Source: MED-G105 sp039814575
GTDB taxonomy: Bacteria; Pseudomonadota; Alphaproteobacteria; Caulobacterales; Parvularculaceae
NCBI GenBank assembly: GCA_039814575.1
Contig: JBCCAY010000005.1
Coordinates: forward strand, 62,001 to 126,000
Length of the DNA stretch: 64,000 bases
Direction: 5' to 3'
The stretch's first letter is position 1; each line of letters starts with the position of its first letter. Shown here piece after piece: positions 9,718 to 18,712 of this stretch. Both the position numbers and the translations under genes were made by a program. The notes under the pieces are model-generated. The model was not told where the DNA came from, did no database searches, and saw nothing but the letters and a program-made list of their open reading frames with translations.

Positions 9718-11166
9718 TTGAGCGGAAACGCTGTTCAAATCGCCGTGTTTATCGGACTGACCGCCCTTATCGGGTTCGCAACCTGGCTCACGTGTCGTCA
9801 ACCAAGGGCGCACGCCGCCGACGACAATAAAGATTATTTCCTCGCCGGCGGATCTTTGTCATGGATCTATATCGCCGGTTCGATAACGCTCACCAATCTG
9901 TCAACGGACCAGTTGGTCGGCATGAACGGCAAACAAATGCTGCTCATCGCCTGGTGGGAATTCGCCGCCGTCACAGGGCTCATTATTCTCGCTTACGTCT
10001 TTCTACCGCTCTATTACAAGCACCGCTGTACGACGACCACGGAATTATTAGAAAAACGGCTTGGCGGGGCGAATGGCGGCAAGGCGTTGCGCGCGCTTAT
10101 CTCCGGTCTTTTTCTCACGGCCGGCGTCCTCATTTATCTGCCGATCATGCTCTATACCGGCTCGCTCTTTATGCAGTCGATGTTCAACATTGACGCCCCG
10201 CTCATTCTCATCGCGGCCGTCTTCGCCGCCGTGGGCGCGGCCTACGCGATCTTCGGCGGCTTGCGCGCGGTCGCGGTCTCAGACACCTATAGCGGCGTCG
10301 GCCTCCTGGGCCTTGGCCTTCTTGTCGTCTTCTTGTCGTTTAAAGCGATCGATTTCGATCTCTCCGGCATACCGGCCGAACGCCTAACGCTGATCGGCGC
10401 AGACGGCTCAGAAATCCCGTGGAAGACGCTGTTCACGGGCATGATCTTTATCCAAATTTTCTACTGGAGCTTTAATCAAACCATCACCCAGCGCGCCATG
10501 GCCGCGCCCTCTATCGCGGAGGCGCGCAAGGGCGTTCTCGCCGCGGCCGGCGTCCGCCTTTTGATTGTGCCGCTGTTGATCGCGGGGCCCGGCATCGCGT
10601 CCTATAAGCTTTTCGGCGAGCTTGGCGACGCGGCTTACGGACAAATGGTGGCCGCGGTTTTACCCTCTTGGCTCTCCGGCGCATTCGCGGCGATGATGGC
10701 CGCGGCGGTTCTGACAAGCTTCAACAGCGCGCTTAACTCAGCCGCCGCTCTTTATGTTTGCGACATCCATGAACGATTTTTCGAACCCAACGTACATGTA
10801 CGCAAGATCGCAACATTCTTAACGATCTTATTAGTCGGCGTCGCCGTCGGGCTCGTCACGCTTTATCAGAACGCAACATCGATCATTGATCTCGTGCAGC
10901 AATTGAACGGGCTTCTCTCTATGCCGATCTTATCAGCGTTCTTCGTAGCGATTTTCTTCCGGAACGTCGCGCCCTACGCCGCCGCGGCGGCGGTCGTTTT
11001 CGGCGTGGTGGGATACGGAATTTTATCGTTCTATATCGGCGCGGTGCACTACATTCATACAATGTTGTTTATATTGATCGCTTGCATCGCATTCGCGCTA
11101 GCGGTCAACCGCATCGTCTTCGGAAGGCGCGCGAAGTTCACGTTTGACGATTTTCAATCAAAATAG
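9718..11166 (+). CDS. Sodium:solute symporter (SSS family), likely sugar importer
   Basis: Imports a small solute with Na+ through the inner membrane. The sequence has about 13 hydrophobic segments and the SSS core motif LAGGSLSWIYIAGSITLTNLS, where polar residues in the first core helices form the Na+ and substrate site; GMNGKQM and the aromatic WWEF follow. The likely start is TTG at 9718, because GAGGGG lies 7 bases before it; an in-frame TTG at 9703 sits upstream of that site. It ends at a normal stop, with 482 residues. Its place as third gene after two galactosidases argues for galactose or galacto-oligosaccharide uptake, an inference from context. Confidence 0.9.
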   Translation: MSGNAVQIAVFIGLTALIGFATWLTCRQPRAHAADDNKDYFLAGGSLSWIYIAGSITLTNLSTDQLVGMNGKQMLLIAWWEFAAVTGLIILAYVFLPLYYKHRCTTTTELLEKRLGGANGGKALRALISGLFLTAGVLIYLPIMLYTGSLFMQSMFNIDAPLILIAAVFAAVGAAYAIFGGLRAVAVSDTYSGVGLLGLGLLVVFLSFKAIDFDLSGIPAERLTLIGADGSEIPWKTLFTGMIFIQIFYWSFNQTITQRAMAAPSIAEARKGVLAAAGVRLLIVPLLIAGPGIASYKLFGELGDAAYGQMVAAVLPSWLSGAFAAMMAAAVLTSFNSALNSAAALYVCDIHERFFEPNVHVRKIATFLTILLVGVAVGLVTLYQNATSIIDLVQQLNGLLSMPILSAFFVAIFFRNVAPYAAAAAVVFGVVGYGILSFYIGAVHYIHTMLFILIACIAFALAVNRIVFGRRAKFTFDDFQSK

Positions 11167-11342
11167 GCATTAGACAGAGAAACAAAACAAAAAGAGTGGG
11201 CGGCCGGCCGAAGTCCTTGGGGGAAAACGTCAGCAAGCCGCCCGCCTAATTGAAGGCTAGTCGTTTCCTGGCGAGACCTCGCGATTCTCGCAAGCATCGC
11301 CGCCTGGCTCGTTGACACTCGATAATCATGGTTAATGGAACG
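11167..11342. other. Intergenic region between galactoside operon and flagellar operon
   Basis: The gap holds a GGGCGGC...GCCGCCC inverted repeat with a ~33-base loop and no T-run, at best a weak terminator shared by the convergent symporter and flagellar transcripts. Nothing else is evident. Confidence 0.3.
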
Positions 11343-11720
11343 TTAAAAACCACCCTGGCGACGGACGGCTTTTCGTTTCTGCTCCGTAAGCAGCGTTTCC
11401 AGAACATCTTTCTTCGCCAGGCTTTTTCGCACTGCAGCTTTCGCCGCGTCGACCGCCGGCTGCATGGCGCGCGCCTGGTCTTCGAAAATTCCGGCGGAAC
11501 GGGCGCGGGCTGCGCTGGCGTCCGCCGCTAGTGAAAAATCAATTGGATCAATCGCGGCGCCCTCTAACGTACCCTGCTCGATGGCGCGTAGGCGCAAGAG
11601 CGCCGCGTGTTCTTCAAGCTCGCGCCGCCGTCGGTTGGCCGCGGACAACTGCGCCATATCGGCAGTCAATTTAGCGTCGATCACGGTAAGGAGGTTTTCA
11701 AGCTCGCCGCGCTTCATCAC
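11343..11720 (-). CDS. Small coiled-coil protein downstream of flhB, FliJ-like candidate
   Basis: The 125 residues are almost entirely charged heptad-rich helix with a short central Pro/Asp break (EGAAIDPIDF). There is no signal peptide and no membrane segment. The start overlaps the flhB stop by 4 bases (ATGA), so it is translationally coupled to the export gate. FliJ, the ~147-residue coiled-coil stalk of the export ATPase, is usually beside fliI, but no fliJ follows fliI here. Position, size and predicted structure make this the best local candidate for FliJ. Sequence identity with known FliJ is not obvious to me, so the name is not assigned. Confidence 0.55.
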   Translation of the reverse strand: MMKRGELENLLTVIDAKLTADMAQLSAANRRRRELEEHAALLRLRAIEQGTLEGAAIDPIDFSLAADASAARARSAGIFEDQARAMQPAVDAAKAAVRKSLAKKDVLETLLTEQKRKAVRRQGGF

Positions 11721-12820
11721 TCACCCCAGCGGAATTCGCGCGCTTTTTTGCGCATTTCTTCGGCGAAGTGGATCGCCGCTGCAACCGCCGCGTAATGCTC
11801 GCGTTCGATTTCTTCGCCGACCTCAACAAGCTCGTAGATGGAACGGGTCGTTGGCGGATCACGGTGGATCGGCACGCCGGCGTCCGTAGCGATTTCGCGA
11901 ATACGTTTGGCGACTTCGTCAACGCCCTTCGCCACGCAGACCGGCGCGCGGCCGCTGTTGCGATCCCATTTAAGCGCCACAGCGTAGTGCGTCGGGTTGA
12001 CAAGAACAACGTCAGCGTTCGGTACTTCTTGCATTTGGCGCGCCCTCGCCGTCGCACGGGCACGATCACGGCGCGCCGCCTTCATGTGCGGATCGCCTTC
12101 TGTTTCTTTGTTTTCGTCTTGTAGCTCCTTAAAACTCATCCGGAGCTTTTTCGCGTGCTCAAATCGCCGCCAGGGCAAATCGATGGCGCCGATCAGCATC
12201 GCCGCCGCCGTGAATAGGCTCAAGAAAACAATGCCGATCCGGAACAGTTCGCCGCCGACAAGGCTTGCGTCTAACTGCGCAAGGCCAGCGAGATCTTCAA
12301 AGAAAAAGATCCCCACAACGGTTGAAATGATGAGGATGAGCGACAGCTTCATGAGGCTGCGGACGAATTCAGCAAGCCCCTTCGGTCCAAATTTGTTCTT
12401 GGCGTTAGAAACCGGCGACAATCGCGACCATTTCGGTTCGATTTTCGACGGCGCAAAGACGATTGCTTGCTGCGCTATCATGGACGTCAAAACGAACACC
12501 ATGGGCAGCATGACCATCGGCAAGAAGGCCAGTCCCACATCAATTGCGGCGCGAACGACGGCGTCTCCGGCGAGGGCATTGCCGACCGTTCCCTCCCCCA
12601 GAAATATGTCTGGTCGTGCCAAAAACGCTTTGAGGCGCGCGCCGGCGACGGAGACGCACCAACCGCCGAGCGCAAGGAGGCCGGCCAATAGACCAATATA
12701 GGCCGCGGCCGTATTAGCTTCATTGGAGACCGGAACATCGCCCTTTTCACGCGCCTTTCGGATGCGCTCGGGCGTGGCGTCGTGACTTTTCTCCTGGTCG
12801 TCGCTTTGCTCGTCGGCCAT
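11717..12820 (-). CDS. flhB: Flagellar export gate / specificity switch protein FlhB
   Basis: Inner-membrane component of the flagellar type III export gate that switches substrate class from rod/hook to filament. Four hydrophobic segments lie between residues ~30 and 210, followed by a cytoplasmic domain with the autocleavage motif NPTH at residues 275-278 (VLVNPTHYAVAL). The charged N-terminus DDQEKSHDATPERIRKAREKG is typical. The 367-residue length is normal. It follows fliR closely on minus and overlaps the coiled-coil gene downstream. Confidence 0.96.
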   Translation of the reverse strand: MADEQSDDQEKSHDATPERIRKAREKGDVPVSNEANTAAAYIGLLAGLLALGGWCVSVAGARLKAFLARPDIFLGEGTVGNALAGDAVVRAAIDVGLAFLPMVMLPMVFVLTSMIAQQAIVFAPSKIEPKWSRLSPVSNAKNKFGPKGLAEFVRSLMKLSLILIISTVVGIFFFEDLAGLAQLDASLVGGELFRIGIVFLSLFTAAAMLIGAIDLPWRRFEHAKKLRMSFKELQDENKETEGDPHMKAARRDRARATARARQMQEVPNADVVLVNPTHYAVALKWDRNSGRAPVCVAKGVDEVAKRIREIATDAGVPIHRDPPTTRSIYELVEVGEEIEREHYAAVAAAIHFAEEMRKKAREFRWGE

Positions 12821-12841
12821 CGCCGCGCCTACTCCCTACGC

Positions 12842-13633
12842 CTACGGACCAAGGGTGAGGATACCGAAGAAACCCTCGCCCACGGTCGCGCTCCACCGGG
12901 TAAGAATAACGCTGACGCTAAGCGCCAAGAGCAATAACCCCGCGCCGGTGATCGCCGGCGCGCCGACAAACGCCACCATTAATTGCGGCATGGCGCGGTT
13001 CGCGGCGCCGATCGCTAAATTATAGGCGATACCTAAAGCGAGAAACGGCGCAGACAGAGAAAACGCGAACGAAAACACCTTCGCGCCGCTGTCGGCGGCC
13101 CACAGGGCGATCGGCTCCAACCCCGCCGCTTGACCGAATGCGAAGACGCCATAGGACGCGATAAAGAGCTTCACGGCTTCAATATGAACGCCGAGCGACA
13201 AAGCAAGCGCAATGCCGGCCATGGTCAACAAAGCGGTGATCGGCGTCTGCGTATCGTTAGCGACGCTCTGGCCGAAGATTTGCGCGATCGAGGCGTTCTG
13301 AGCGATAATCGACCCGGCAAGCTGCAGAACGAAAATCATGAAACGGCTCGCTAACCCCAAAGCGAGCCCCGTCGCCATTTCAGCGAAAACAATCGGCGCA
13401 TAGCGCGCCATCGACGTATCCGGAATAATTAGATCGGAGCGCAAAATCGGATACGACGCGATGGCGATGGCGAACGCGACGGCCAAACGCACCCGCATGG
13501 AGACGGTTTGCTCGCCAACGCCCGGCAACAAATACACCATGCCCGATATGCGCGCAAAAACGGCGATAAACGCCGCGGCGTCCGCCGCCGCCAAATTAAA
13601 GAATGGCGCAATAATCTGGAACAGGGCGTCCAT
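12842..13633 (-). CDS. fliR: Flagellar export gate protein FliR
   Basis: Integral membrane component of the FliPQR export pore. The 263 residues contain about six hydrophobic segments and the family signature blocks near the N-terminus (FARISGMVYLLPGVGEQTVSMRVR is partly shared with InvX/EscT homologues). It lies 5 bases downstream of flhA and 21 bases upstream of flhB in one minus-strand operon. It is separated from fliP, which sits in the fliF operon about 23 kb away. Confidence 0.94.
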   Translation of the reverse strand: MDALFQIIAPFFNLAAADAAAFIAVFARISGMVYLLPGVGEQTVSMRVRLAVAFAIAIASYPILRSDLIIPDTSMARYAPIVFAEMATGLALGLASRFMIFVLQLAGSIIAQNASIAQIFGQSVANDTQTPITALLTMAGIALALSLGVHIEAVKLFIASYGVFAFGQAAGLEPIALWAADSGAKVFSFAFSLSAPFLALGIAYNLAIGAANRAMPQLMVAFVGAPAITGAGLLLLALSVSVILTRWSATVGEGFFGILTLGP

Positions 13634-13638
13634 GGCGG

Positions 13639-15720
13639 TTAAGCGACGCCGACGAGCGACGGCCGGACGTCATTGCCAAGCTCTTCAAAGGAGAGAACCG
13701 GGTTACGCACGCCTTTAGCGTTCAAAATCGTGTGTAGGAAGCGCCGGCGGCTGGCGCCCGTGACAATCACCGGATAGGAGCCCTTCGCAGCAGCGTCGTT
13801 TAGCTTATCGCGTACCGACGAGGCGAGGCGATTAAACTCCGTTGGCGGAAGGGAGATTGTCGTGCGGCCATCGTCGGTCATGGTCTCATGCTCGTTAAAG
13901 AGCTTCTCCCATTCCGGGCCTAACTGAATAAGCGGCAAGGCGCCCTCGCCGTCTTTCAAGGTTTCGGTGATTTGGAAGCCGAGACGCTGGCGCACATGTT
14001 CAACGATTTGTTCAGGGCTCGCCATGCGATCGCGAACTTCTGAGATCGCTTCCAGAATGAGCGGCAAATTACGGATGGAGACGCGCTCCTCCAGCAATAA
14101 CCGCAAGACGCTTTGAACCATATCGATCGGCGTTTTGTCGGGAATGTACTCATCAAGGAGTTTGCGGTTCTCTTCCGCGCGCGCCGGGTCGGACGCAGTG
14201 ACGACGGCGTCAAGAATGCGCCGCAGCGCCCGTCGCGTTAAGAGGCGTGTGAAGTTGCCTTTGACCGTTTCTAGTAGGTGCGTCGCCAGCACCTCCACCG
14301 GTGTAATCACCGACGCGCCCATCAGCGCGGCTTCTTCATTGCGCGCCTCGTCAACCCATCGCGCCGGGGCGCCGTAAACGGGCTCCTGAACGTCTTCTCC
14401 CGGAATATCGAGCGGCAAGTCGTCCCGTAAAAGCACCAAGACTTTGCCCGGAACGACGCGGTTCGACGCGACTTTCACGCCGTGGATGCGCACGGCGTAT
14501 TCGCCAGGCTCCAAAGCGGGATTGTCCGTGAGGCGTACGCCAGGCAACACAAACCCGAAAGACGTCGCCACATGCTTGCGGATTTTTTCAATACGCGCGT
14601 CAAGGCCCTCCTCGCCTTGCAATAGTGGGCCGATAAGAGTCGGCGAAAACTCCACATGGATTTCATCCAAGTCGAGTAGATCGCCGAGGGTCGACTCTTC
14701 CTCAATTTCCACCGGCGGCGGCTCGTCAAGCGCTAGCGTCCTCGCACGTTCTTTCTCTTTAAACTGATAATAAGCGGCCGTCCCTAAAAGCCCTGCCGCC
14801 CCCATGAAGGGCACAAACGGAAGCCCCGGCATCAGGCCAAAGATGCCGGAAAGGCCGGCGACGGTGGCGAGAGCCGTCGGATGCGCGCCTAATTGCGCGA
14901 TCGCCGCTTTGTCCACAGCGCCCGAAACACCGCCTTTCGACAGCAACAGGCCGGCCGCGATCGACGTAATGACCGATGGGATCTGCGAGACGAGCCCGTC
15001 GCCCACCGTTAAAATGGAGTAGGTCGTCACCGCTTGTTCGAACGAAAGATTGTGAGCGCCGACGCCCATGGCGAGGCCCATAATCAGGTTCAGCAGCGTA
15101 ATGAGCAGCCCGGCGATGGCGTCGCCCTTGACGAATTTCGAAGCGCCGTCGAGGGAGCCGAAAAACGTCGTTTCTTCTTGCTCGATTCTGCGGCGCTCTT
15201 TCGCCTCTTCATGGGTGATGGCGCCGGCGGCGACGTCAGCATCGATCGCCAGCTGTTTGCCGGGCATTCCGTCCAAGGCGAAACGCGCGCCGACCTCGGC
15301 CATGCGGCCCGCGCCTTTGGTGATGACCATGAAGTTGACGATCAACAGGACAAGGAAAATCACCAAACCGAGAAAGATGTTCCCGCCCATGACGAACATG
15401 GCGAACCCGTTGATGACGCCGCCGGCGGCTTCAGCGCCCGTATGCCCCTGCCCGATGATAAGTTTCGTCGACGACACATTGAGCGCCAAACGCAACAGAA
15501 GCGACGCCAATAGCACTGTTGGAAACGCGGAAAAATCAAGTGGTCGCTCGATGAAGAGCGTGACGGTGAACAAGAGAATCGCGAGGGAAAACGACGCTGT
15601 GAGACCGACATCCAAGAGCCACGCTGGAATTGGCAAAATCATCATGACGATGATCGCCATCAGCGCCAGCGCGGTCAGCACCGTCGGTTGAAATAAGTCT
15701 TTGATGCTGAAACTCGGCAC
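13639..15720 (-). CDS. flhA: Flagellar export gate protein FlhA
   Basis: Forms the nonameric export-gate ring that docks chaperone-substrate complexes and couples proton flow to secretion. The 693 residues divide into an N-terminal half with about eight membrane segments, including the conserved GAGRMAEVGARFALDGMPGKQ loop of the FHIPEP family, and a cytoplasmic C-terminal domain after ~residue 330. Length and motif order are normal. It lies between fliQ and fliR in the minus operon. Confidence 0.97.
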   Translation of the reverse strand: MPSFSIKDLFQPTVLTALALMAIIVMMILPIPAWLLDVGLTASFSLAILLFTVTLFIERPLDFSAFPTVLLASLLLRLALNVSSTKLIIGQGHTGAEAAGGVINGFAMFVMGGNIFLGLVIFLVLLIVNFMVITKGAGRMAEVGARFALDGMPGKQLAIDADVAAGAITHEEAKERRRIEQEETTFFGSLDGASKFVKGDAIAGLLITLLNLIMGLAMGVGAHNLSFEQAVTTYSILTVGDGLVSQIPSVITSIAAGLLLSKGGVSGAVDKAAIAQLGAHPTALATVAGLSGIFGLMPGLPFVPFMGAAGLLGTAAYYQFKEKERARTLALDEPPPVEIEEESTLGDLLDLDEIHVEFSPTLIGPLLQGEEGLDARIEKIRKHVATSFGFVLPGVRLTDNPALEPGEYAVRIHGVKVASNRVVPGKVLVLLRDDLPLDIPGEDVQEPVYGAPARWVDEARNEEAALMGASVITPVEVLATHLLETVKGNFTRLLTRRALRRILDAVVTASDPARAEENRKLLDEYIPDKTPIDMVQSVLRLLLEERVSIRNLPLILEAISEVRDRMASPEQIVEHVRQRLGFQITETLKDGEGALPLIQLGPEWEKLFNEHETMTDDGRTTISLPPTEFNRLASSVRDKLNDAAAKGSYPVIVTGASRRRFLHTILNAKGVRNPVLSFEELGNDVRPSLVGVA

Positions 15721-15788
15721 TAAACGCCCCTATTATAGTCCGCCGGTGAAACGCCCGGTGAAACGCGTCGACATCAGCCGATGATCGG

Positions 15789-16046
15789 TCAGCCGATCAT
15801 GGGAATGATGCGGTCGGTAAAGAATGAAACGATCATCCGCAGCATGTAGTCAGCGCACAGCCAGAAAACGACGAGCATGGCCGCGAGCTTCGGCACGAAA
15901 GTCAGCGTCATCTCTTGGATCGAGGTTAAGGCTTGAAACAAGCCAACCAAAATACCGACGACAAGCGCCGTCGCCAAAAGCGGCGTCGCCATGAGAAAGC
16001 CCGTCCACAAGCCCTCTCGGAGAAGGTCGAGAATTTCCGATTCCAT
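15789..16046 (-). CDS. fliQ: Flagellar export gate protein FliQ
   Basis: An 85-residue hairpin of two membrane helices (residues ~17-40 and ~50-75) separated by QALTSIQEMTLTFVPK, the recognised FliQ loop. It packs around FliP in the export pore. It lies 18 bases after fliE and 68 bases before flhA on minus. Confidence 0.95.
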   Translation of the reverse strand: MESEILDLLREGLWTGFLMATPLLATALVVGILVGLFQALTSIQEMTLTFVPKLAAMLVVFWLCADYMLRMIVSFFTDRIIPMIG

Positions 16047-16064
16047 CGTGCGTCCCCTGTGTCG

Positions 16065-16382
16065 TTAAATCGGCATCCGGAGAATTTCTTGGTAGGCCTC
16101 TACCACCTTGTCACGAACCGTCACCGCCGTTTCGACGGCAAGCTCAGCAACCGCCAACGCTTCAATGACGGAGTGCGGATCAGCCTCTCCCACCGCCATG
16201 GCGCTGGCGGCTTTCTCGCCCTTCGTTACGGCGTCCGCGACGTTTTTCGCCGCGGCGGCGAAGGCCTCGCCGCCTTCTTTCGGCGCAGCGCCAGCGCCTT
16301 GGGCGGGCGCTTTATCAGCGCTGTTTTGCACCTGACGGGCGGCCGCATAAGCGGACGAAGCAAAAGTTGGATCAATCGCCAT
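16065..16382 (-). CDS. fliE: Flagellar hook-basal body protein FliE
   Basis: Links the MS ring to the proximal rod. The 105-residue sequence has a disordered Ala/Gly-rich front and the conserved helical end, with SVIEALAVAELAVETAVTVRDKVVEAYQEILRM matching the FliE C-terminal pattern. It sits between flgC and fliQ in the rod operon, as in many alphaproteobacteria. Confidence 0.93.
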   Translation of the reverse strand: MAIDPTFASSAYAAARQVQNSADKAPAQGAGAAPKEGGEAFAAAAKNVADAVTKGEKAASAMAVGEADPHSVIEALAVAELAVETAVTVRDKVVEAYQEILRMPI

Positions 16383-16396
16383 GGCTCATAGCCTCC

Positions 16397-16795
16397 TTAA
16401 CGGCGAATAAGATCAAGCAGGCTCGAATACATGCGCCGGGCCTGGTTGAACATGGAAAGATTGGCTTCATAGGATCGTCCCGCCTCGCTGGCGTCAGCAA
16501 GCTCCGTCATCATATTGACATTGGAGCCTTGGACTATGCCGCGTTCATCTGCTAACGGATGGTATGGCGAATAGACCTCGCTAAACGGCTTTTGCGAGAG
16601 AATTGTGTCGCCGGTTTTCACCCGTTGGGGGCCGTCCATGCCGTTAGGACCGTAAGCGGCCTCAAAGGTGACGACTTTGCGCTTATAGCCTGGTGTGTCG
16701 GAGTTCGCGAGGTTCTCGCCAACCGTCTGCAAGCGCGACGATTGGGCGTTCATGCCGCTCGCCGCCAGGGAAAAAGTCTTGTCAAAAACGTTCAT
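16397..16795 (-). CDS. flgC: Flagellar proximal rod protein FlgC
   Basis: Structural rod subunit with the rod/hook N-terminal signature (MNAQSSRLQTVGENLANSDTPGYKRK) and a C-terminal helix ending SYEANLSMFNQARRMYSSLLDLI. The 132-residue length is normal. It starts 13 bases after flgB. Confidence 0.96.
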   Translation of the reverse strand: MNVFDKTFSLAASGMNAQSSRLQTVGENLANSDTPGYKRKVVTFEAAYGPNGMDGPQRVKTGDTILSQKPFSEVYSPYHPLADERGIVQGSNVNMMTELADASEAGRSYEANLSMFNQARRMYSSLLDLIRR

Positions 16796-16807
16796 GGGTC
16801 AACGCTC

Positions 16808-17155
16808 CTATCGGCCAAGGCCGATGCGTAAAATGTCAATCGCCTTGCGGTAAATCGCAACCGCCGTCTCGTGGCGCCCTTCCGTCTGGGCGCTGCGCAC
16901 TAATTCTTCTTGTAAAGACACCGTATTGCCGTTCGGCGAGGAAGCTGTTGCGCTTTTGGACTCCACCGTACGCCAATCAATCGGGCGACCAGTGTCTTTT
17001 TCCGCCGCGTAAACCGCGTTAAACCCTTCAAGGTCTCGCGCCACATAGCCTGGCGTATTAGCATTCGCGATATTTTCCGCGATCACCTGGTGACGCATCG
17101 CCGAATAACGCGCGAGCGCCGACGCGTCCTTCAAAATCGTCAAATCATCGAACAT
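16808..17155 (-). CDS. flgB: Flagellar proximal rod protein FlgB
   Basis: First gene of the minus-strand rod/export operon. The 115 residues carry the rod signature HQVIAENIANANTPGYVARD and a C-terminal helical segment. It is divergent from fliI across a 114-base region that carries a CtrA-like box, so the operon is probably an early class flagellar unit. Confidence 0.95.
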   Translation of the reverse strand: MFDDLTILKDASALARYSAMRHQVIAENIANANTPGYVARDLEGFNAVYAAEKDTGRPIDWRTVESKSATASSPNGNTVSLQEELVRSAQTEGRHETAVAIYRKAIDILRIGLGR

Positions 17156-17173
17156 TTTTCCGCCTCCACTCGC

Positions 17174-17188
17174 TTACGTTAACGTTAA
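17174..17188. promoter_or_regulatory. CtrA-like box between flgB and fliI
   Basis: TTAC-N7-TTAA is a one-mismatch copy of the CtrA consensus TTAA-N7-TTAA, inside the divergent flgB/fliI promoter region. An overlapping near-copy (TTAA-N7-GTTA) begins at 17180. In Caulobacter CtrA starts the flagellar cascade from such boxes. The short AT-rich motif could occur by chance. Confidence 0.4.
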
Positions 17189-17269
17189 TGTTAGAAGGAC
17201 TATGCAATTCAAATTTGAACGATTGATTAATCGAACTATTTCAGCAAGACGCTGTCGACGAAGGTTACC

Positions 17270-18637
17270 ATGGGCTTAATGAACGACGTCGGTCACGAAA
17301 TCGAACGCGTGTGGACGAAAACCGTCTGGGGGCGCATCACCGCCGTTGATCAAGCGAGCGTGCGTCTATCCGGGCTTAGCGCCGTGGCGCGCGTCGGCGA
17401 CGGCGTGCTTATCAAGCCCAACCGTGACGCGGTGATATCCGAAGAAGCCCGCGCGCCCGTCACGGCAGAGATCGTGTCGATGACCGGCGAGGATTGCATC
17501 GCATACGCCTATGATCGTCTCACCGGCGTGCGGATCGGCGATGAAGCCCGACTTATCTCCATCGGCAGCGAAGCGCCGAGTGCGGCTTGGCTTGGACAAT
17601 TACTCGACCCTTTAGCGCGCTCAGCCGACGGCGTCGCCGCGCCGGCGGGCCCCATTATGCGAACCCTCGACGGGGCGCCGCCATCGCCCGCGGAACGGCG
17701 CGGCTTCGGCGCGCGCATGGCGAGTGGGCTTAACGCCTTCGATACGTTTCTCCCCCTATGCCAAGGCCAACGCACCGGGCTCTTCGCCGCGCCGGGCGTC
17801 GGCAAATCCTCCCTCATCAGCGCCATGGCGACACGTGCAAAAGCCGATGTCGTCGTCGTCGCACTGATCGGCGAACGCGGCCGCGAGGTGCGGCATTTCT
17901 ATGACCACGCCCTTACCGACGATGTCCGCTCCCGAACGGTCGTCATCGCATCAAGTTCGGACCAAGCCGCGCCCTTAAAAAGGCGCGCGGCGAATCTCGC
18001 CATGACGACCGCGGAGCACTTCCGCGACGAGGGGGCGCATGTTCTGCTCTTGTTCGATTCTTTAACGCGCTACGCAGACGCGCACCGCGAGATCGCGCTG
18101 GCCGGCGGCGAGCCTGCCTCTTTGCGCGCCTATCCGCCATCGACATTTCAAGCGTTAGCGCGCCTGGTGGAACGGGCCGGTCCTGGCGTCGGCGACGCCG
18201 GCGACATAACCGCCCTCTTCTCTGTGCTGGCGGCCGGCGGCGATATGGACGAACCGATTTCCGACGCCGTGCGCGGCTTTCTCGACGGGCACATTATTAT
18301 GGATCGCGCAATCGCAGAACGCGGCCGCTTCCCAGCCATCGACATCCTGCGTAGCGCGTCGCGATCACTGCCGGACGCCGCGAGCCCGGAGGAAAATGCA
18401 ATTCTTGCAGACGCACGGCGTCTTCTCGGCGCTTTCAGAGACAACGAAACTATGGTGAAAGCCGGCCTCTATGAGCCTGGAACAGATCAAACCTTGGACC
18501 ATGCGATCCGCACGTTCCCGACACTCGATGCCTTCATTGCGGGACAAAGCGATACGCCCGAAGAAGCCTTCGCAACGCTCCAAAGCATCACCGCACCGCC
18601 GGCTCCCGCGCCAGCTGACGCTCCGCCAGCGGAATAA
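17270..18637 (+). CDS. fliI: Flagellum-specific export ATPase FliI
   Basis: Hexameric ATPase that energises unloading of export substrates at the flagellar gate. Walker A is APGVGKSS at about residues 174-181, followed by VVVVALIGERGREVRHF and the Walker B-like LLLFDSLTRYADAHREIALAGGEP. The 455-residue length is normal. It is a single gene on plus: no fliJ follows, and the next gene is flbT on minus. The C-terminus has a short Ala/Pro-rich tail. Confidence 0.96.
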   Translation: MGLMNDVGHEIERVWTKTVWGRITAVDQASVRLSGLSAVARVGDGVLIKPNRDAVISEEARAPVTAEIVSMTGEDCIAYAYDRLTGVRIGDEARLISIGSEAPSAAWLGQLLDPLARSADGVAAPAGPIMRTLDGAPPSPAERRGFGARMASGLNAFDTFLPLCQGQRTGLFAAPGVGKSSLISAMATRAKADVVVVALIGERGREVRHFYDHALTDDVRSRTVVIASSSDQAAPLKRRAANLAMTTAEHFRDEGAHVLLLFDSLTRYADAHREIALAGGEPASLRAYPPSTFQALARLVERAGPGVGDAGDITALFSVLAAGGDMDEPISDAVRGFLDGHIIMDRAIAERGRFPAIDILRSASRSLPDAASPEENAILADARRLLGAFRDNETMVKAGLYEPGTDQTLDHAIRTFPTLDAFIAGQSDTPEEAFATLQSITAPPAPAPADAPPAE

Positions 18638-18652
18638 CAATAGCCATCCGCT

Positions 18653-18677
18653 TTTTGACAAGACGAATCCGTCAAAA
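18653..18677 (+). terminator. Weak hairpin after fliI
   Basis: A 7-bp inverted repeat (TTTTGAC/GTCAAAA) with an 11-base loop lies 16 bases after the fliI stop, in the convergent gap with flbT. The stem is AT-rich and lacks a clear T-run. Confidence 0.3.
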
Positions 18678-18712
18678 GTCACGGGCTTTCATGATGCTTT
18701 TTTAGAAGGCTT

